DNA of 64,000 nucleotides from NCBI RefSeq assembly GCF_000429865.1, contig NZ_KE386980.1, forward strand, positions 1,079-65,078, given 5' to 3'. Positions 9,299 through 18,008 of this stretch are shown here, in pieces. Source of the DNA: Cucumibacter marinus DSM 18995 (lineage in GTDB: Bacteria > Pseudomonadota > Alphaproteobacteria > Rhizobiales > Devosiaceae). The notes under the pieces are model-generated. The model had not been told where the DNA came from, did not search any database, and saw only the letters and a program-made list of their open reading frames with translations. A program made the translations under genes and the position numbers. Positions within the stretch are counted from its first letter, which is position 1, and every line of letters starts with the position of its first letter.

Positions 9299-10524
9299 GA
9301 CACCGCCCTCCGCCTTTCGCGCGGACCGGGCACGCGCTTGGGAATCCCGGGTCGGTTGCCCGACGTCCAAAGGGCGGTTGCCGGAATCCGGTCGGGATCG
9401 TGGCGATCGAGATATTTGTCGGCGGTCTCAAGCGTCTCATCGAGCAGCGCGTCGCGCAGCAGGATCGGGTCGAGCCCGAGCGCCCGGAAGGTGGCGTTCG
9501 AAACCGCCAGATCGTTCTCGGCGGCTTCGCGGCGCGGATTGTCGACGAACTCCACTTCGGCGCCGGTCACCTCGGCCACCAGTTGCGCCAGGTCGCGCAC
9601 GCGATGCACTTCCGCCACCTGGTTGATGATCTTTACCCGTTCGCCACCCTTCGGCGGATTGTCGATGGCGAGCGCCACGCAGTGCACCGTGTCCTGGATA
9701 TTGATGAAGGCGCGGGTCTGCCCGCCGGTCCCATGCACGGTCAACGGGTGACCGGCAACCGCCTGCATCAGGAACCGGTTGAGCACGGTCCCGTAATCGC
9801 CGTCATAATCGAACCGGTTGATGAGGGCCGGGTGCAGCCGGGTCTGCTCGGTCTGAGTGCCCCACACGATCCCCTGGTGGAGGTCAGTGATCTTCAGTCC
9901 GTCATTTTGTGCATAGAACTGGAACAGCAGCTGATCGATGGATTTGGTCAGGTGATAGACGCTGCCCGGACGGGTCGGATACAGCACCGACCGGTCGAAC
10001 TGACGCCCGTCGCGGTCTTTCACCGTGACATCGAGATAGCCTTCGGGAATTTCGAGCCCATCACCGTCATAGCCATAGACCCCCATCGTGCCCAGATGCA
10101 CCAGATGGGTCTCGAGTTCGAGCGCGGCGAGCGTTGCCAGCAGATTGTGGGTACCGCTGACATTATTATCGACGGTATAGCGCTTGTGATCGGCAGACCG
10201 CATGGAATAGGGCGCGGCGCGCTGCTCGGCAAAATGCACGATCACATCGGGCCGAGCCACATCGAGCAACCCCATGAGCCGGTCGGGTTCGCGGGCGATA
10301 TCGAGCCTTACCATTTTGAGGCGCCGTCCTGATACTTCTTCCCAGGCGGCGATCCGGTCGTCCGGCTCGGCGATCGGGGTCAGGCTCTGAATGCCGAGTT
10401 CGGCATCGATGTCACGCCGCGAGAAATTGTCAAGAATGGTGACGTCGTCACCCCTGGCGGAAAGGTGCAGAGCCGTGGGCCAGCCACAGAAGCCGTCTCC
10501 ACCAAGGATCATGATCTTACGCAT
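9295..10524 (-). CDS. sqdB: UDP-sulfoquinovose synthase family protein
   Basis: A 409-residue extended short-chain dehydrogenase/epimerase. The N terminus reads MILGGDGFCGW (Rossmann glycine motif), then DNFSRRDID, ELGIQSLTPI, HLGTMGVYG (the SQD1 active-site Thr region) and YHLTK (catalytic Tyr and Lys). These blocks are characteristic of SQD1/SqdB, which makes UDP-sulfoquinovose from UDP-glucose and sulfite using bound NAD+. Start placed at ATG 10524 because the Rossmann motif begins there; an upstream extension adds about 94 low-complexity residues without family match. It is the first gene of a three-gene operon. No sqdX/sqdD-like sulfolipid genes are nearby, so the sulfosugar may feed the adjacent GT2 synthase rather than sulfolipid. 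Confidence 0.85.
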   Translation of the reverse strand: MRKIMILGGDGFCGWPTALHLSARGDDVTILDNFSRRDIDAELGIQSLTPIAEPDDRIAAWEEVSGRRLKMVRLDIAREPDRLMGLLDVARPDVIVHFAEQRAAPYSMRSADHKRYTVDNNVSGTHNLLATLAALELETHLVHLGTMGVYGYDGDGLEIPEGYLDVTVKDRDGRQFDRSVLYPTRPGSVYHLTKSIDQLLFQFYAQNDGLKITDLHQGIVWGTQTEQTRLHPALINRFDYDGDYGTVLNRFLMQAVAGHPLTVHGTGGQTRAFINIQDTVHCVALAIDNPPKGGERVKIINQVAEVHRVRDLAQLVAEVTGAEVEFVDNPRREAAENDLAVSNATFRALGLDPILLRDALLDETLETADKYLDRHDPDRIPATALWTSGNRPGIPKRVPGPRERRRAVS

Positions 10525-11502
10525 TTGCTTTACCGGGTATAAGGCGGCCGCGCAGCACGCAGGCTCGCTTCGGCGCCAACTCATTGCGCCGGTGTGTTCA
10601 GGTTTCGGCGTTCCCTCGAACGCCCGTTGATGGTGAGGTTTTGCCGGTTGGTTCACCGGTCGAACGGCTAGGGACTCGCTGGCATGGCTCCATCTCCGGA
10701 TACGGCGCCGTATCGAGACGGTGCCTGAGCCCTCTGCCGTGAAGGTTCTGTGCGAGCGGAAGCCCGGCGCATCGCGACGCATCGCAACGCGGGCCAGAAT
10801 CCGCAAGACCGGTCATGTGTGTCGACGTTACGGGTCGAACTCGGGTTCATGGCGTCATTCCTGCCACTCGCGGACGCCTCGCCTGTCCGCCAGTCAGAAG
10901 TGCCGGACGGCGATCGGCCGCCTTGCGCACGTCCAGTCAAATTGCGTTCCTCAATTCCGGCGCACGCTTTCCCGCTTGAACGTGTTCCGGTGCGCGTGAG
11001 AGGCCTTCACAATTGGTCGGACCCCGGCGCGCGCGGTTAACAGATAATTAAGTTGGAATTGAAAGGCAACACGCAATCGCCGTGTCAATTTCCTTGCCAT
11101 TGAAGACAGTTAACTCCTAATTCTTAGGCAATTAGCGAAAAAGCAGCCTATTTTCTTGCTGTAGGCAGAAAATTATTCTAATGCGCCGCAGCAGAATTCA
11201 CATGCGCTGTGTCCGTTTCTTGAACCGATTTGTTAAGTAACACGACAGCTGGCCGTACTCGCTTTCTGCGCGGAGTATGGTTCGTCCAGGTGCCGGCACC
11301 TTGCGTGCCGCATCCTTGAACGCGCCGATATTGCGTGGGCCAGGGCCCCAGGGCCGGGATCAAGGGCAAGGGCCAGTTCCACAATTCTGCGGCTGATCGA
11401 TCTGTTGTGCACAACCGCGGCCTCCGCGACCGCCAGCGCTTTTTGGACCGTCGCATGGTGCAAATCCCGGTGACCACCGGCGTTCTCTTTGGCGGATAGG
11501 GG
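10525..11502. other. 978-bp intergenic region with AT-rich promoter island
   Basis: No convincing gene. The part next to sqdB (10525-11035) is GC-rich with frames on both strands that lack family signals; it contains a hairpin GGCGTTC-CCTC-GAACGCC at 10607-10624 that would sit in a long sqdB leader. Bases 11036-11180 are markedly AT-rich, with an inverted repeat CCTAA-TTC-TTAGG at 11116-11128 and a minus-strand TTGACA near 11090, a good place for the promoter of the sqdB operon. A 76-codon minus-strand frame at 11233-11463 after the RpiR gene begins at TTG and looks like chance. Confidence 0.45.
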
Positions 11503-12375
11503 CTATCGGATGGATTTGGGCAGGATGGCGTTGACCATGCGCTCTTCGGTGCGCTGCGTGTTTTCTGCATTGCGGGCGGCGATGGCGCTATAGAGCGCGT
11601 CGACAAGCGTCAATTGGGCCACCTGCGCGGCCATCGGTTCGCTGCCCGGCTCATGTGAAACGCTGATCAAGACGGTGTCCGCGAGCTTCGCCAGCGGCGA
11701 GCGCTGATTGCCCGTAATGCAAAGGGTCGCCGCTCCCTGCCGCCGCGCTTCTTCGAGCAGCAGAATCGGGTCGCTGGTGATCCCTGAATAGGAGATGGCG
11801 ACCACCAGGTCGCCTGGCTCCAGCAGTGAGGCGTGCATCAACTGGAGTTGGTTGTCGATCGGTGCGTCGCACCGCATGCCCAGGCGATAGCAACGCTGAT
11901 AGAGCGCCTGCGCGACGATCCCCGAGCCGCCAATGCCGCCCACAAGAATGTGCTTGGCCGAGGTCAGCATATCGATGGCGCTGGTAAAGCCGGCTTCATC
12001 GAGCGCCGCAGCCGTGTCGTTCAGCGCTTCATAATGGCCGCGAAAGACCCGCCGCGCCCGCTCGATATCGCCATCCGGGGCGCCATCCGCCGCTGTGGCC
12101 GCAGCACCTGCTTCCGGGTCGGCGGCCAGCGCCAGTTTCAGGTCCGTAAAGCCGTTAAAGCCGGCTGTCCGGCACATGCGCAGCACCGTGGTATCGCTGA
12201 CATTGTTGGTCCGGGCAATGGCGGACATCGACTGCCTGAGCACGTCAGGCACATTCTCCAGCACCCAAAGTGCAACCCGCTTCTCTGAATCGGAAAGCGA
12301 GGGCAGGCGTCCCCGCAACTGCCGTGTGGCGCTACGAAAGCCGCCGGCCGCTGTGCGTTGTCCGCTTTCGTTCAT
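11503..12375 (-). CDS. RpiR/MurR family transcriptional regulator
   Basis: A 290-residue regulator with an N-terminal HTH_6 domain (LSDSEKRVALWVLENVPDVL, MSAIARTNNVSDTTVLRMCRTAGFNGF, about residues 25-85) and a C-terminal SIS sugar-phosphate-binding domain (about 120-260, with GGIGGSG and AISYSG loops). Family members sense phosphosugars and usually control an adjacent sugar transport or catabolic operon. ATG 12375 chosen (GGGA about 10 bases upstream); a GTG at 12432 would add 19 residues of no similarity. An inverted repeat TTTCCC-N9-GGGAAA (12382-12402) overlaps the start and may be an operator. The divergent neighbour is only a 16-codon stub. Confidence 0.9.
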   Translation of the reverse strand: MNESGQRTAAGGFRSATRQLRGRLPSLSDSEKRVALWVLENVPDVLRQSMSAIARTNNVSDTTVLRMCRTAGFNGFTDLKLALAADPEAGAAATAADGAPDGDIERARRVFRGHYEALNDTAAALDEAGFTSAIDMLTSAKHILVGGIGGSGIVAQALYQRCYRLGMRCDAPIDNQLQLMHASLLEPGDLVVAISYSGITSDPILLLEEARRQGAATLCITGNQRSPLAKLADTVLISVSHEPGSEPMAAQVAQLTLVDALYSAIAARNAENTQRTEERMVNAILPKSIR

Positions 12376-12505
12376 CCAGCTTTTCCCGTTCGACCTGGGA
12401 AACCCGATATCACAGAGACGATGTGGTGTCACTGTGAGCGTGACGGTTGAGTTGTGGAGTTACTGCATCTGGCGTTCAACGAGCATGTTCCTCAGGGAGG
12501 CAACC

Positions 12506-12556
12506 ATGAAGCTTGGTGGATTGATCACGGCCGGCATTGCCGCCTTGCGGGCTTGA
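12506..12556 (+). pseudogene. 16-codon stub, probable remnant of an exported-protein gene
   Basis: AGGGAGG at 12494-12500 stands 5 bases before ATG 12506; the frame reads MKLGGLITAGIAALRA and then a stop. A strong ribosome binding site followed by Met-Lys and a hydrophobic, alanine-rich stretch looks like the beginning of a signal peptide. It is divergent from an RpiR regulator, where a solute-binding protein gene is common. The rest appears to be deleted: the convergent bicupin gene ends 8 bases downstream. A genuine leader peptide is the alternative. Confidence 0.35.
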
Positions 12557-12563
12557 TCGGCAA

Positions 12564-13385
12564 TTAGCCCAGCGTCAGTTTGGGGTGCCGGTTGACGTCC
12601 TTGTAAAGCAGATATCGGAACTGGCCCGGCCCGCCCGCATAGCAGGCCTGGGGGCAAAACGCCCTGAGCCACATGAAGTCGCCGGCCTCGACCTCCACCC
12701 AGTCCTGGTTGAGGTGATAAACCGCCTTGCCGGTCAGAACGAACAGCCCGTGTTCCATCACATGGGTTTCGGCGAAAGGGATCGTGCCGCCTGGCTCGAG
12801 CGTTACGATGTTCACATGCATGTCGTGGCGCATGTCACCCGGCTCGACAAACCGCGTGGTCGCCCAGCGGCCCTCGGTGTCGGGCATGGCAATCGGGGCA
12901 ATGTCTTGCTCGCGGGTCACGAAGGCCTCGGGCAGATCGATTCCTTCGACCGCCTCATAGCGTTTGCGAATCCAGTGGAACAGCGCCGGCGTATCGGCCT
13001 CGTTTTCGAGCGTCCACTTCATCCCGGGCGGCAGATAGGCATAGCCGCCGGGTTCGAGATTGTGCGTGGCTTCGCCAAGCCTCAGCGACACGGCGCCTTT
13101 GACAACGAACAACACGCCTTCGGCGCCTTCGTCCGGTTCGGGATAGGCGCTGCCGCCCCCTGGGGCGACTTCCATCAGATACTGGCTGAAGGTCTCGGCA
13201 AAGCCGGTCATCGGGCGGGCAATGATCCACGCGCGGGTGTCGTGCCAGTGCGGCAGGTTGCTGGTCACGATATCGCGCAGCACACCCTTGGGAATCACGG
13301 CATAGGCGGTGGTGAAATGCGCCCGGTCCGTCAGCAGCCGGGTCTGAGGCGGCAGCCCGCCGAAATCGCTCGCATATTCGCTCAA
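12564..13385 (-). CDS. allE: (S)-ureidoglycine aminohydrolase-like bicupin
   Basis: A 273-residue bicupin. It resembles AllE/YlbA along its length: RYEAVEG, HDMHVNIVTLEPG, ETHVMEHG and KAVYHLNQDWVEVEAGD blocks and the C-terminal YKDVNR. All four metal ligands of the C-terminal cupin are present (Glu206, His208, His212, Gln246). AllE releases ammonia from (S)-ureidoglycine to give (S)-ureidoglycolate. The start is TTG 13385, preceded by GGGGACAGG. It lies 104 bases after the Gfo/Idh gene at the end of a sugar-acid operon; no allantoinase or allantoate amidohydrolase is in the window, so the physiological substrate is uncertain. Confidence 0.8.
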   Translation of the reverse strand: MSEYASDFGGLPPQTRLLTDRAHFTTAYAVIPKGVLRDIVTSNLPHWHDTRAWIIARPMTGFAETFSQYLMEVAPGGGSAYPEPDEGAEGVLFVVKGAVSLRLGEATHNLEPGGYAYLPPGMKWTLENEADTPALFHWIRKRYEAVEGIDLPEAFVTREQDIAPIAMPDTEGRWATTRFVEPGDMRHDMHVNIVTLEPGGTIPFAETHVMEHGLFVLTGKAVYHLNQDWVEVEAGDFMWLRAFCPQACYAGGPGQFRYLLYKDVNRHPKLTLG

Positions 13386-13489
13386 ACCTGTCCCCTTTCA
13401 GCCGCATGGTGAGGCGTGGGCAAGGGCCGCAACGCCTTGTTTTTGCACCATAGGCCGAGAAAGGGCGCCGCCGCCAGTGGTGAGGACGC

Positions 13490-14491
13490 TCAGCCGCGCC
13501 CGGCCCCTGCTTCCTGCGGATAGACAAGGCCGATGCGAGCCCGCACATCATCCATCAGCGCCATGATCGCCACCGATTCCTCGGGCGGCATGATCGGGGA
13601 GGCGATCTCGCCGAGTTCGATCAGCGATTCCATTTCGAGCGCCTGGAATTGCCGGCCCCGGCCTTCAACCGGATACTCCCGGGTTTCGATGAATTCACCC
13701 TGGCGGTCATAAAGGTGCAGCCGTGAGGGTGCGTACCAGACACCGTCCATTTCCATCCGGCCTTCCGACCCGGTGATGGTGGCGCGGTTGGCGCCCTTGA
13801 TGTCGCTGGCGCTGGTATGGGTGGCGACCGCATCGCCGGCATGCCGGGTGACGATTGTCACTTCCTTGTCGACCCCTGTCGGTCCCATCCTGGCCGAAGC
13901 CTGCATCGCGACCGGCTGGCCGAGCAGATACCAGGACAGCGAAATCGGATAGACGCCAAGGTCAAGCAGCGCCCCGCCGCCTAGCTCCGGTGCGTTGAGC
14001 CGGTGCGCCGGATCTTCCGGTAAGGCCTGCACGTGTTCTGCATGGAACCGCCGTACTGTGCCAAGCCCGCCCTGGGCAATCAGTTCGCGGGCCGCCCGCA
14101 TATGCGGCAGAAACCGAGACCACATCGCCTCCATGATGAGGAGGTTTTTCTCCCGTGCGAGGTCAACGATTTCCCGCGCTTCACCCGCATTCAGTGTGAA
14201 GGCCTTTTCGACCAGCACATGCTTGCCGGCTTCAAGCGCAAGCCTGGCATTGTCCGCATGCATGGGGTGCGGGGTTGCCACGTAGACGATATCGACATCC
14301 GGGTCGGCCACCAGCGCCTCGTATGCGCCATGCGCCTTTGGCACACCGAACTCGCGGGCGAACGCCTTGGCATTTCCTACGTTGCGAGACCCGACCGCCG
14401 CGATCCGGCAACCGGCAAGCTTCAGATCGCCGGCAACGGAGTGGGCAATCCCGCCCGTTGCCAGAATGCCCCAGCCGAGTGCGCCTGCCAT
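13490..14491 (-). CDS. Gfo/Idh/MocA family oxidoreductase
   Basis: A 333-residue NAD(P)-dependent oxidoreductase: Rossmann domain with GWGILATGGIAH at the N terminus, the VYVATPHPMH segment, the family EKAFT motif (catalytic Lys near residue 99; EKP in most members), and a C-terminal beta-sheet domain with GGGALLDLGVYPISLSWYLLG. Members oxidise or reduce sugars such as inositol, 1,5-anhydrofructose and pentoses. The start ATG is 3 bases after the stop of the aldehyde dehydrogenase gene, with GGAG in that gene's last codons, so it is part of the catabolic operon. The substrate cannot be read from the sequence. Confidence 0.9.
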   Translation of the reverse strand: MAGALGWGILATGGIAHSVAGDLKLAGCRIAAVGSRNVGNAKAFAREFGVPKAHGAYEALVADPDVDIVYVATPHPMHADNARLALEAGKHVLVEKAFTLNAGEAREIVDLAREKNLLIMEAMWSRFLPHMRAARELIAQGGLGTVRRFHAEHVQALPEDPAHRLNAPELGGGALLDLGVYPISLSWYLLGQPVAMQASARMGPTGVDKEVTIVTRHAGDAVATHTSASDIKGANRATITGSEGRMEMDGVWYAPSRLHLYDRQGEFIETREYPVEGRGRQFQALEMESLIELGEIASPIMPPEESVAIMALMDDVRARIGLVYPQEAGAGRG

Positions 14492-14494
14492 CGT

Positions 14495-16009
14495 CTACTC
14501 CATTTCCATGAGGTCTGGGTCGAGCAGCGCTGTCGGCATGTTCTGGTAGCTGACCGGGCGCAGGAAGCGGCGGATGGCCATGGTGCCGACGGAGGTGGCG
14601 CCAAAGTTGGTCGAGGCGGGGTAGGGGCCGCCATGCACCATCGCGTCACACACTTCGACGCCGGTGGGGAAACCGTTCGCCAGCAGCCGCCCGGCCTTGC
14701 GCTCGATGACCGGCATCAGCGTGCGGGCGAGATCGGTGTCGCCATCATCCATATGCAGGCTGCAGGTGAGCTGGCCTTCGAGCGAGTGTGCAATGGCCAG
14801 CATCTCGTCGGCATCCGCAGCTTTGACGATCAGGCCGAGCGGCCCGAACACCTCTTCACCCAGAGCCGCATTGGCAAGCCAGTCCTTGCCACTGACCTCG
14901 AACAGATAGGGCGTGGCCTCCCGCGCCTGGCAGGAGGTGGTGAGCAGCGAGCGCACACCGGCGCTGCCTTCGACCCGGCGGATGCCGGACTGATAGGCCT
15001 CGGCGATACCGCCGGTCAGCATGGTCTGCGCCCCGACTTCGCCCAGCGCCTCGGTGGCGGCGCTGGCAAAGGCATCCGCCTCGGCACCCTCGATGATCAC
15101 GGCAATGCCGGGATTGGTGCAGAACTGGCCTGCGCCCATGGTCAGCGACGCCGCCCAGCCCTTGCCGATCTCGGCGCCGCGCGCGGCAACGGCCTCGGGC
15201 AGAAGGAACATCGGATTGACCGAACCCAACTCGCCGAAAAAGGGGATCGGTTCGGGCCGGCTTGCACACAGATCGAACAGCGCCCGCCCGCCGCCCAGGC
15301 TGCCGGTGAACCCGACGGCCCTGATCAGCTTGTGCTGGACCAATGCCTGGCCCGCGGCCCGGTTGCCGCCCTGCACCAGCGAGAAGACGCCGGGATGCAG
15401 ATCATGGGTCCTGATCGCCGCATCGATGGCCTGCGCCACCAGTTCCCCGGTGCCCGGATGGGCGGAATGGCCTTTCACGACCACGGGGCAGCCCGCGGCC
15501 AGGGCCGAGGCGGTATCCCCGCCCGCGACCGAAAACGCCAGCGGGAAGTTCGAGGCGCCGAACACCGCGACCGGACCGATCGGGCGCTGCATCAGCCGGA
15601 TATCGGGGCGCGGCAGCGGCTGACGGTCGGGGAGGGCCTCGTCATGCCGGCGGTCGAGATAGTCGCCTTTCTCGATATGCCGGGCAAAAAGGCGAAGCTG
15701 ACCGGTGGTGCGGCCGCGCTCCCCTTCGAGCCGCGCGGCGGGCAAACCGGTCTCGGCGCTGCCGATCTCGGTAATCTCGGCCCCGCGCGCTTCGATCTCG
15801 TCGGCAATGCTGTCAAGGAACGCCGCGCGCTCGGCCCGGCTCGAATAGCCGAACGTCCAGAACGCCTCTTCGGCGGCCTTCGCTGCCGCGTCCACCAGTT
15901 CGGGCGTGGCGGCCGCGAAGGTGTTCGGTTCCCCGCTGGCCGGTTCGGAGGCGAAGGTTTCGGACGAGCCGGTCCATTCACCGGCGATCAGATGTTTGCC
16001 TTTGAGCAT
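14495..16009 (-). CDS. aldehyde dehydrogenase, 2,5-dioxovalerate (alpha-ketoglutarate semialdehyde) type
   Basis: A 504-residue ALDH close to the family length. The oxyanion Asn is in GASNFPLAFS (Asn154), the general base Glu260 in FFGELGSVNP, and the nucleophile Cys297 in MGAGQFCTNPG. These sequence blocks match NADP-dependent alpha-ketoglutarate semialdehyde dehydrogenases that finish non-phosphorylative pentose and sugar-acid routes. It sits 12 bases after the FAH-family gene with GGAG before ATG 16009. Together the two would convert a 2-keto-3-deoxypentonate to 2-oxoglutarate in the cytoplasm. Family membership is certain, the exact substrate inferred from context. Confidence 0.9.
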   Translation of the reverse strand: MLKGKHLIAGEWTGSSETFASEPASGEPNTFAAATPELVDAAAKAAEEAFWTFGYSSRAERAAFLDSIADEIEARGAEITEIGSAETGLPAARLEGERGRTTGQLRLFARHIEKGDYLDRRHDEALPDRQPLPRPDIRLMQRPIGPVAVFGASNFPLAFSVAGGDTASALAAGCPVVVKGHSAHPGTGELVAQAIDAAIRTHDLHPGVFSLVQGGNRAAGQALVQHKLIRAVGFTGSLGGGRALFDLCASRPEPIPFFGELGSVNPMFLLPEAVAARGAEIGKGWAASLTMGAGQFCTNPGIAVIIEGAEADAFASAATEALGEVGAQTMLTGGIAEAYQSGIRRVEGSAGVRSLLTTSCQAREATPYLFEVSGKDWLANAALGEEVFGPLGLIVKAADADEMLAIAHSLEGQLTCSLHMDDGDTDLARTLMPVIERKAGRLLANGFPTGVEVCDAMVHGGPYPASTNFGATSVGTMAIRRFLRPVSYQNMPTALLDPDLMEME

Positions 16010-16021
16010 GGTCGAGCTCCT

Positions 16022-17155
16022 TCAGATCAGGTCGCGGCTGGCGAGATTGCGCATCAGCGCCGTGGCACCAAAGCTCCACGGCGCGCACTCGGTGCTCAGC
16101 CGCACGGTGTTGGTGAGTGCGCCCATGCCGGGCGCGGAAATCGTGACTTTGTCACCCCGTTTGTGCGTAAACCCTTCGCCGGGCACATCCCGGTCCTGGG
16201 TCGGGGCGAACAGCGTGCCGAGAAACAGCATCAACCCGTCGGGATATTGATGGTGGCGGCCAATGGTCTGGCGCACAAGGTCTTCCGGGTCGCGGCTGAT
16301 CTGGCTCATCGAGGACCGTCCGTCCAGCACGAACCCGTCTTCGCCTTCGACCCTGAGATGCAGTTCCGCCTGTCGCACATCGTCGAGCGAATAGCTGGCG
16401 TCGAACAGCCGGATCATAGGCCCGATCGCGCAGGAGGCGTTGTTGTCCTTGGCCTTGGAGAGCAGCAGCGCCGAGCGTCCCTCGACATCGCGCAGATTGA
16501 CGTCATTGCCCAGCGTTGCGCCCACGATTTCACCTTGCGAGGTCACGGCCAGCACCACTTCGGGTTCGGGATTGTTCCAGGTCGAGACCGGGTGCAGCCC
16601 GATCTCCGCGCCCCAGCCCACCGAGGACAGGACCTGGGCTTTCGAGAACACTTCCGCGTCAGGGCCGATGCCGACTTCGAGATACTGGCTCCATAGCCCC
16701 TCTGCGATCAGCGCGGCCTTGACCTCTGCCGCGGCCTCCGACCCCGGCACGATGTCGCGCAGGCTCGCACCGATTGCGGTCCCGATCCGCTGGCGGATCG
16801 CATCGGCTTCGGCCGCAGAACCCGCTGCCCGTTCCTCGATGACGCGTTCGACCATCGAGCCGGCAAAGGTCACCCCGCAGGCCTTGATCGCCTGGAAATC
16901 GCACGGCGCCAGCCAGTGCGGGGCGCTGCCATTGAGCGTGTTGGCGTTGATCTCTTCGAGCGAGCCGAGGTCTTCTCCTTCTCGCTGCGCGAGATAGGCG
17001 AGCCGGTCTTCACGCTCCAGCAAATCGCGCATGGTCGGCGCATCGCGGCTGGTGATGTCGATCACCCGCCCGTCGCGCAACGCCACGAGGCTTGGCCCGA
17101 TCCCGGGCCGCTCGACGCGGCCGACATAGGTTCCATCCGGTGCCAGATCAGTCAT
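16022..17155 (-). CDS. FAH-family 2-keto-3-deoxy sugar-acid dehydratase/hydrolase (AraD1/KdaD-like)
   Basis: A 377-residue protein of the fumarylacetoacetate hydrolase superfamily with an extended N-terminal region. The C-terminal domain contains a metal-site region (EIGLHPVSTWNNPEPEV, the acidic triad area) and LMLFLGTLFAPTQDRD. Proteins of this length next to a semialdehyde dehydrogenase commonly act as 2-keto-3-deoxy-pentonate dehydratases. Start is ATG 17155, with GGAGG 5 bases upstream and an 8-base overlap with the lactonase gene; an in-frame ATG at 17167 adds four residues. A 2,4-diketo acid hydrolase is the alternative. Confidence 0.85.
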   Translation of the reverse strand: MTDLAPDGTYVGRVERPGIGPSLVALRDGRVIDITSRDAPTMRDLLEREDRLAYLAQREGEDLGSLEEINANTLNGSAPHWLAPCDFQAIKACGVTFAGSMVERVIEERAAGSAAEADAIRQRIGTAIGASLRDIVPGSEAAAEVKAALIAEGLWSQYLEVGIGPDAEVFSKAQVLSSVGWGAEIGLHPVSTWNNPEPEVVLAVTSQGEIVGATLGNDVNLRDVEGRSALLLSKAKDNNASCAIGPMIRLFDASYSLDDVRQAELHLRVEGEDGFVLDGRSSMSQISRDPEDLVRQTIGRHHQYPDGLMLFLGTLFAPTQDRDVPGEGFTHKRGDKVTISAPGMGALTNTVRLSTECAPWSFGATALMRNLASRDLI

Positions 17156-18008
17156 GCCGGCCTCCATTCTCGAGTTTGTAGACGCGGCGCGCATTGCCGC
17201 CCAGCACCGCCGCGCGTTCTGCTGCGTGAAGGCCTGCAATCAGCACGTCGGTTGCCGTCACCCAGTCCTCATAAGCTGCCGCGAGCGTCATGACCGGCCA
17301 GTCGCTGCCCCATATCACCCGCTCAGGCCCGAAAACCGAAAGAATATGCGCCACATAGGGCGCGAGCTGTTCGACATTCCAGTCCTCGCCCGCCTCGGTG
17401 ACGAACCCCGAGAGCTTGCAGTGGCAATTCTCATGTGCGGCCAGCCGCACCATGTCCGTGGCCCAGACATCGAGGCGTCCGGTCGCGATTTCGGGCTTTG
17501 CGCCGTGGTCGATCACCACCGTCATCTGAGGGTGGCGTTTGATCAGCGTGTCGAGATGGGTGAGGTGGCGGGGGAGGACCAGCGCATCAAACACCAGCCC
17601 GAGTTCGGCGATCGCCTCGAACACCGGCGCGAAAGCGGGGTTGAGCATCCAGTCTTCGGCCGGAATGTCCTGGATCATCGGGCGGACACCCACGAATTTC
17701 GGATGCCGGGCGAGGTCGCGGAGGCGCTCGACGGCATCCTCGGCTTCGAAGTCGACCCAGCCCACGACACCGCGCACCATGTCGTTCCCGTCGGCAATAC
17801 CGAGCAGATAGTCGGTTTCCGCGTCAGTCGGCGCCGCCTGCACCAGCACCGTCCCGGCTATCCCGTGCTGCTTGAGCAGTGGCGCCAGGTCGTCGGGCCC
17901 GAAATCGCGGTAGATCGGACCGAATTCCGGCGTCAGCCAGCCATAATCGCCTCGCTCGAGGCGCCAGAAATGCTGGTGAGCGTCGATCCGTTCGGCGGTC
18001 TCAGCCAT
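17148..18008 (-). CDS. amidohydrolase family sugar lactonase (L-fuconolactonase-like)
   Basis: A 286-residue Amidohydro_2 protein. The metal motif DAHQHFW (His11, His13), the central VIDHGAKP histidine and the WGSDWPV aspartate near residue 240 match L-fucono-1,5-lactonase and L-rhamnono-lactonase. It would open the lactone made by the aldo/keto reductase encoded two genes earlier. ATG 18008 overlaps the stop of the fucU-like gene by 8 bases, and its own end overlaps the FAH gene by 8 bases, so translation is coupled. It is a paralogue of the lactonase-like gene at 558-1412. Confidence 0.9.
   Translation of the reverse strand: MAETAERIDAHQHFWRLERGDYGWLTPEFGPIYRDFGPDDLAPLLKQHGIAGTVLVQAAPTDAETDYLLGIADGNDMVRGVVGWVDFEAEDAVERLRDLARHPKFVGVRPMIQDIPAEDWMLNPAFAPVFEAIAELGLVFDALVLPRHLTHLDTLIKRHPQMTVVIDHGAKPEIATGRLDVWATDMVRLAAHENCHCKLSGFVTEAGEDWNVEQLAPYVAHILSVFGPERVIWGSDWPVMTLAAAYEDWVTATDVLIAGLHAAERAAVLGGNARRVYKLENGGRHD

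Noticed and set aside
11233-11463. 76-codon minus-strand frame after the RpiR gene
   Set aside because: TTG start, poor ribosome binding site and no family signal; codon bias is not convincing.
14033-16696. 887-codon open frame on the plus strand
   Set aside because: It runs antisense across the Gfo/Idh, aldehyde dehydrogenase and FAH genes, is rich in His, Arg and Gly, and has no family signal; it mirrors the codon bias of the real genes.
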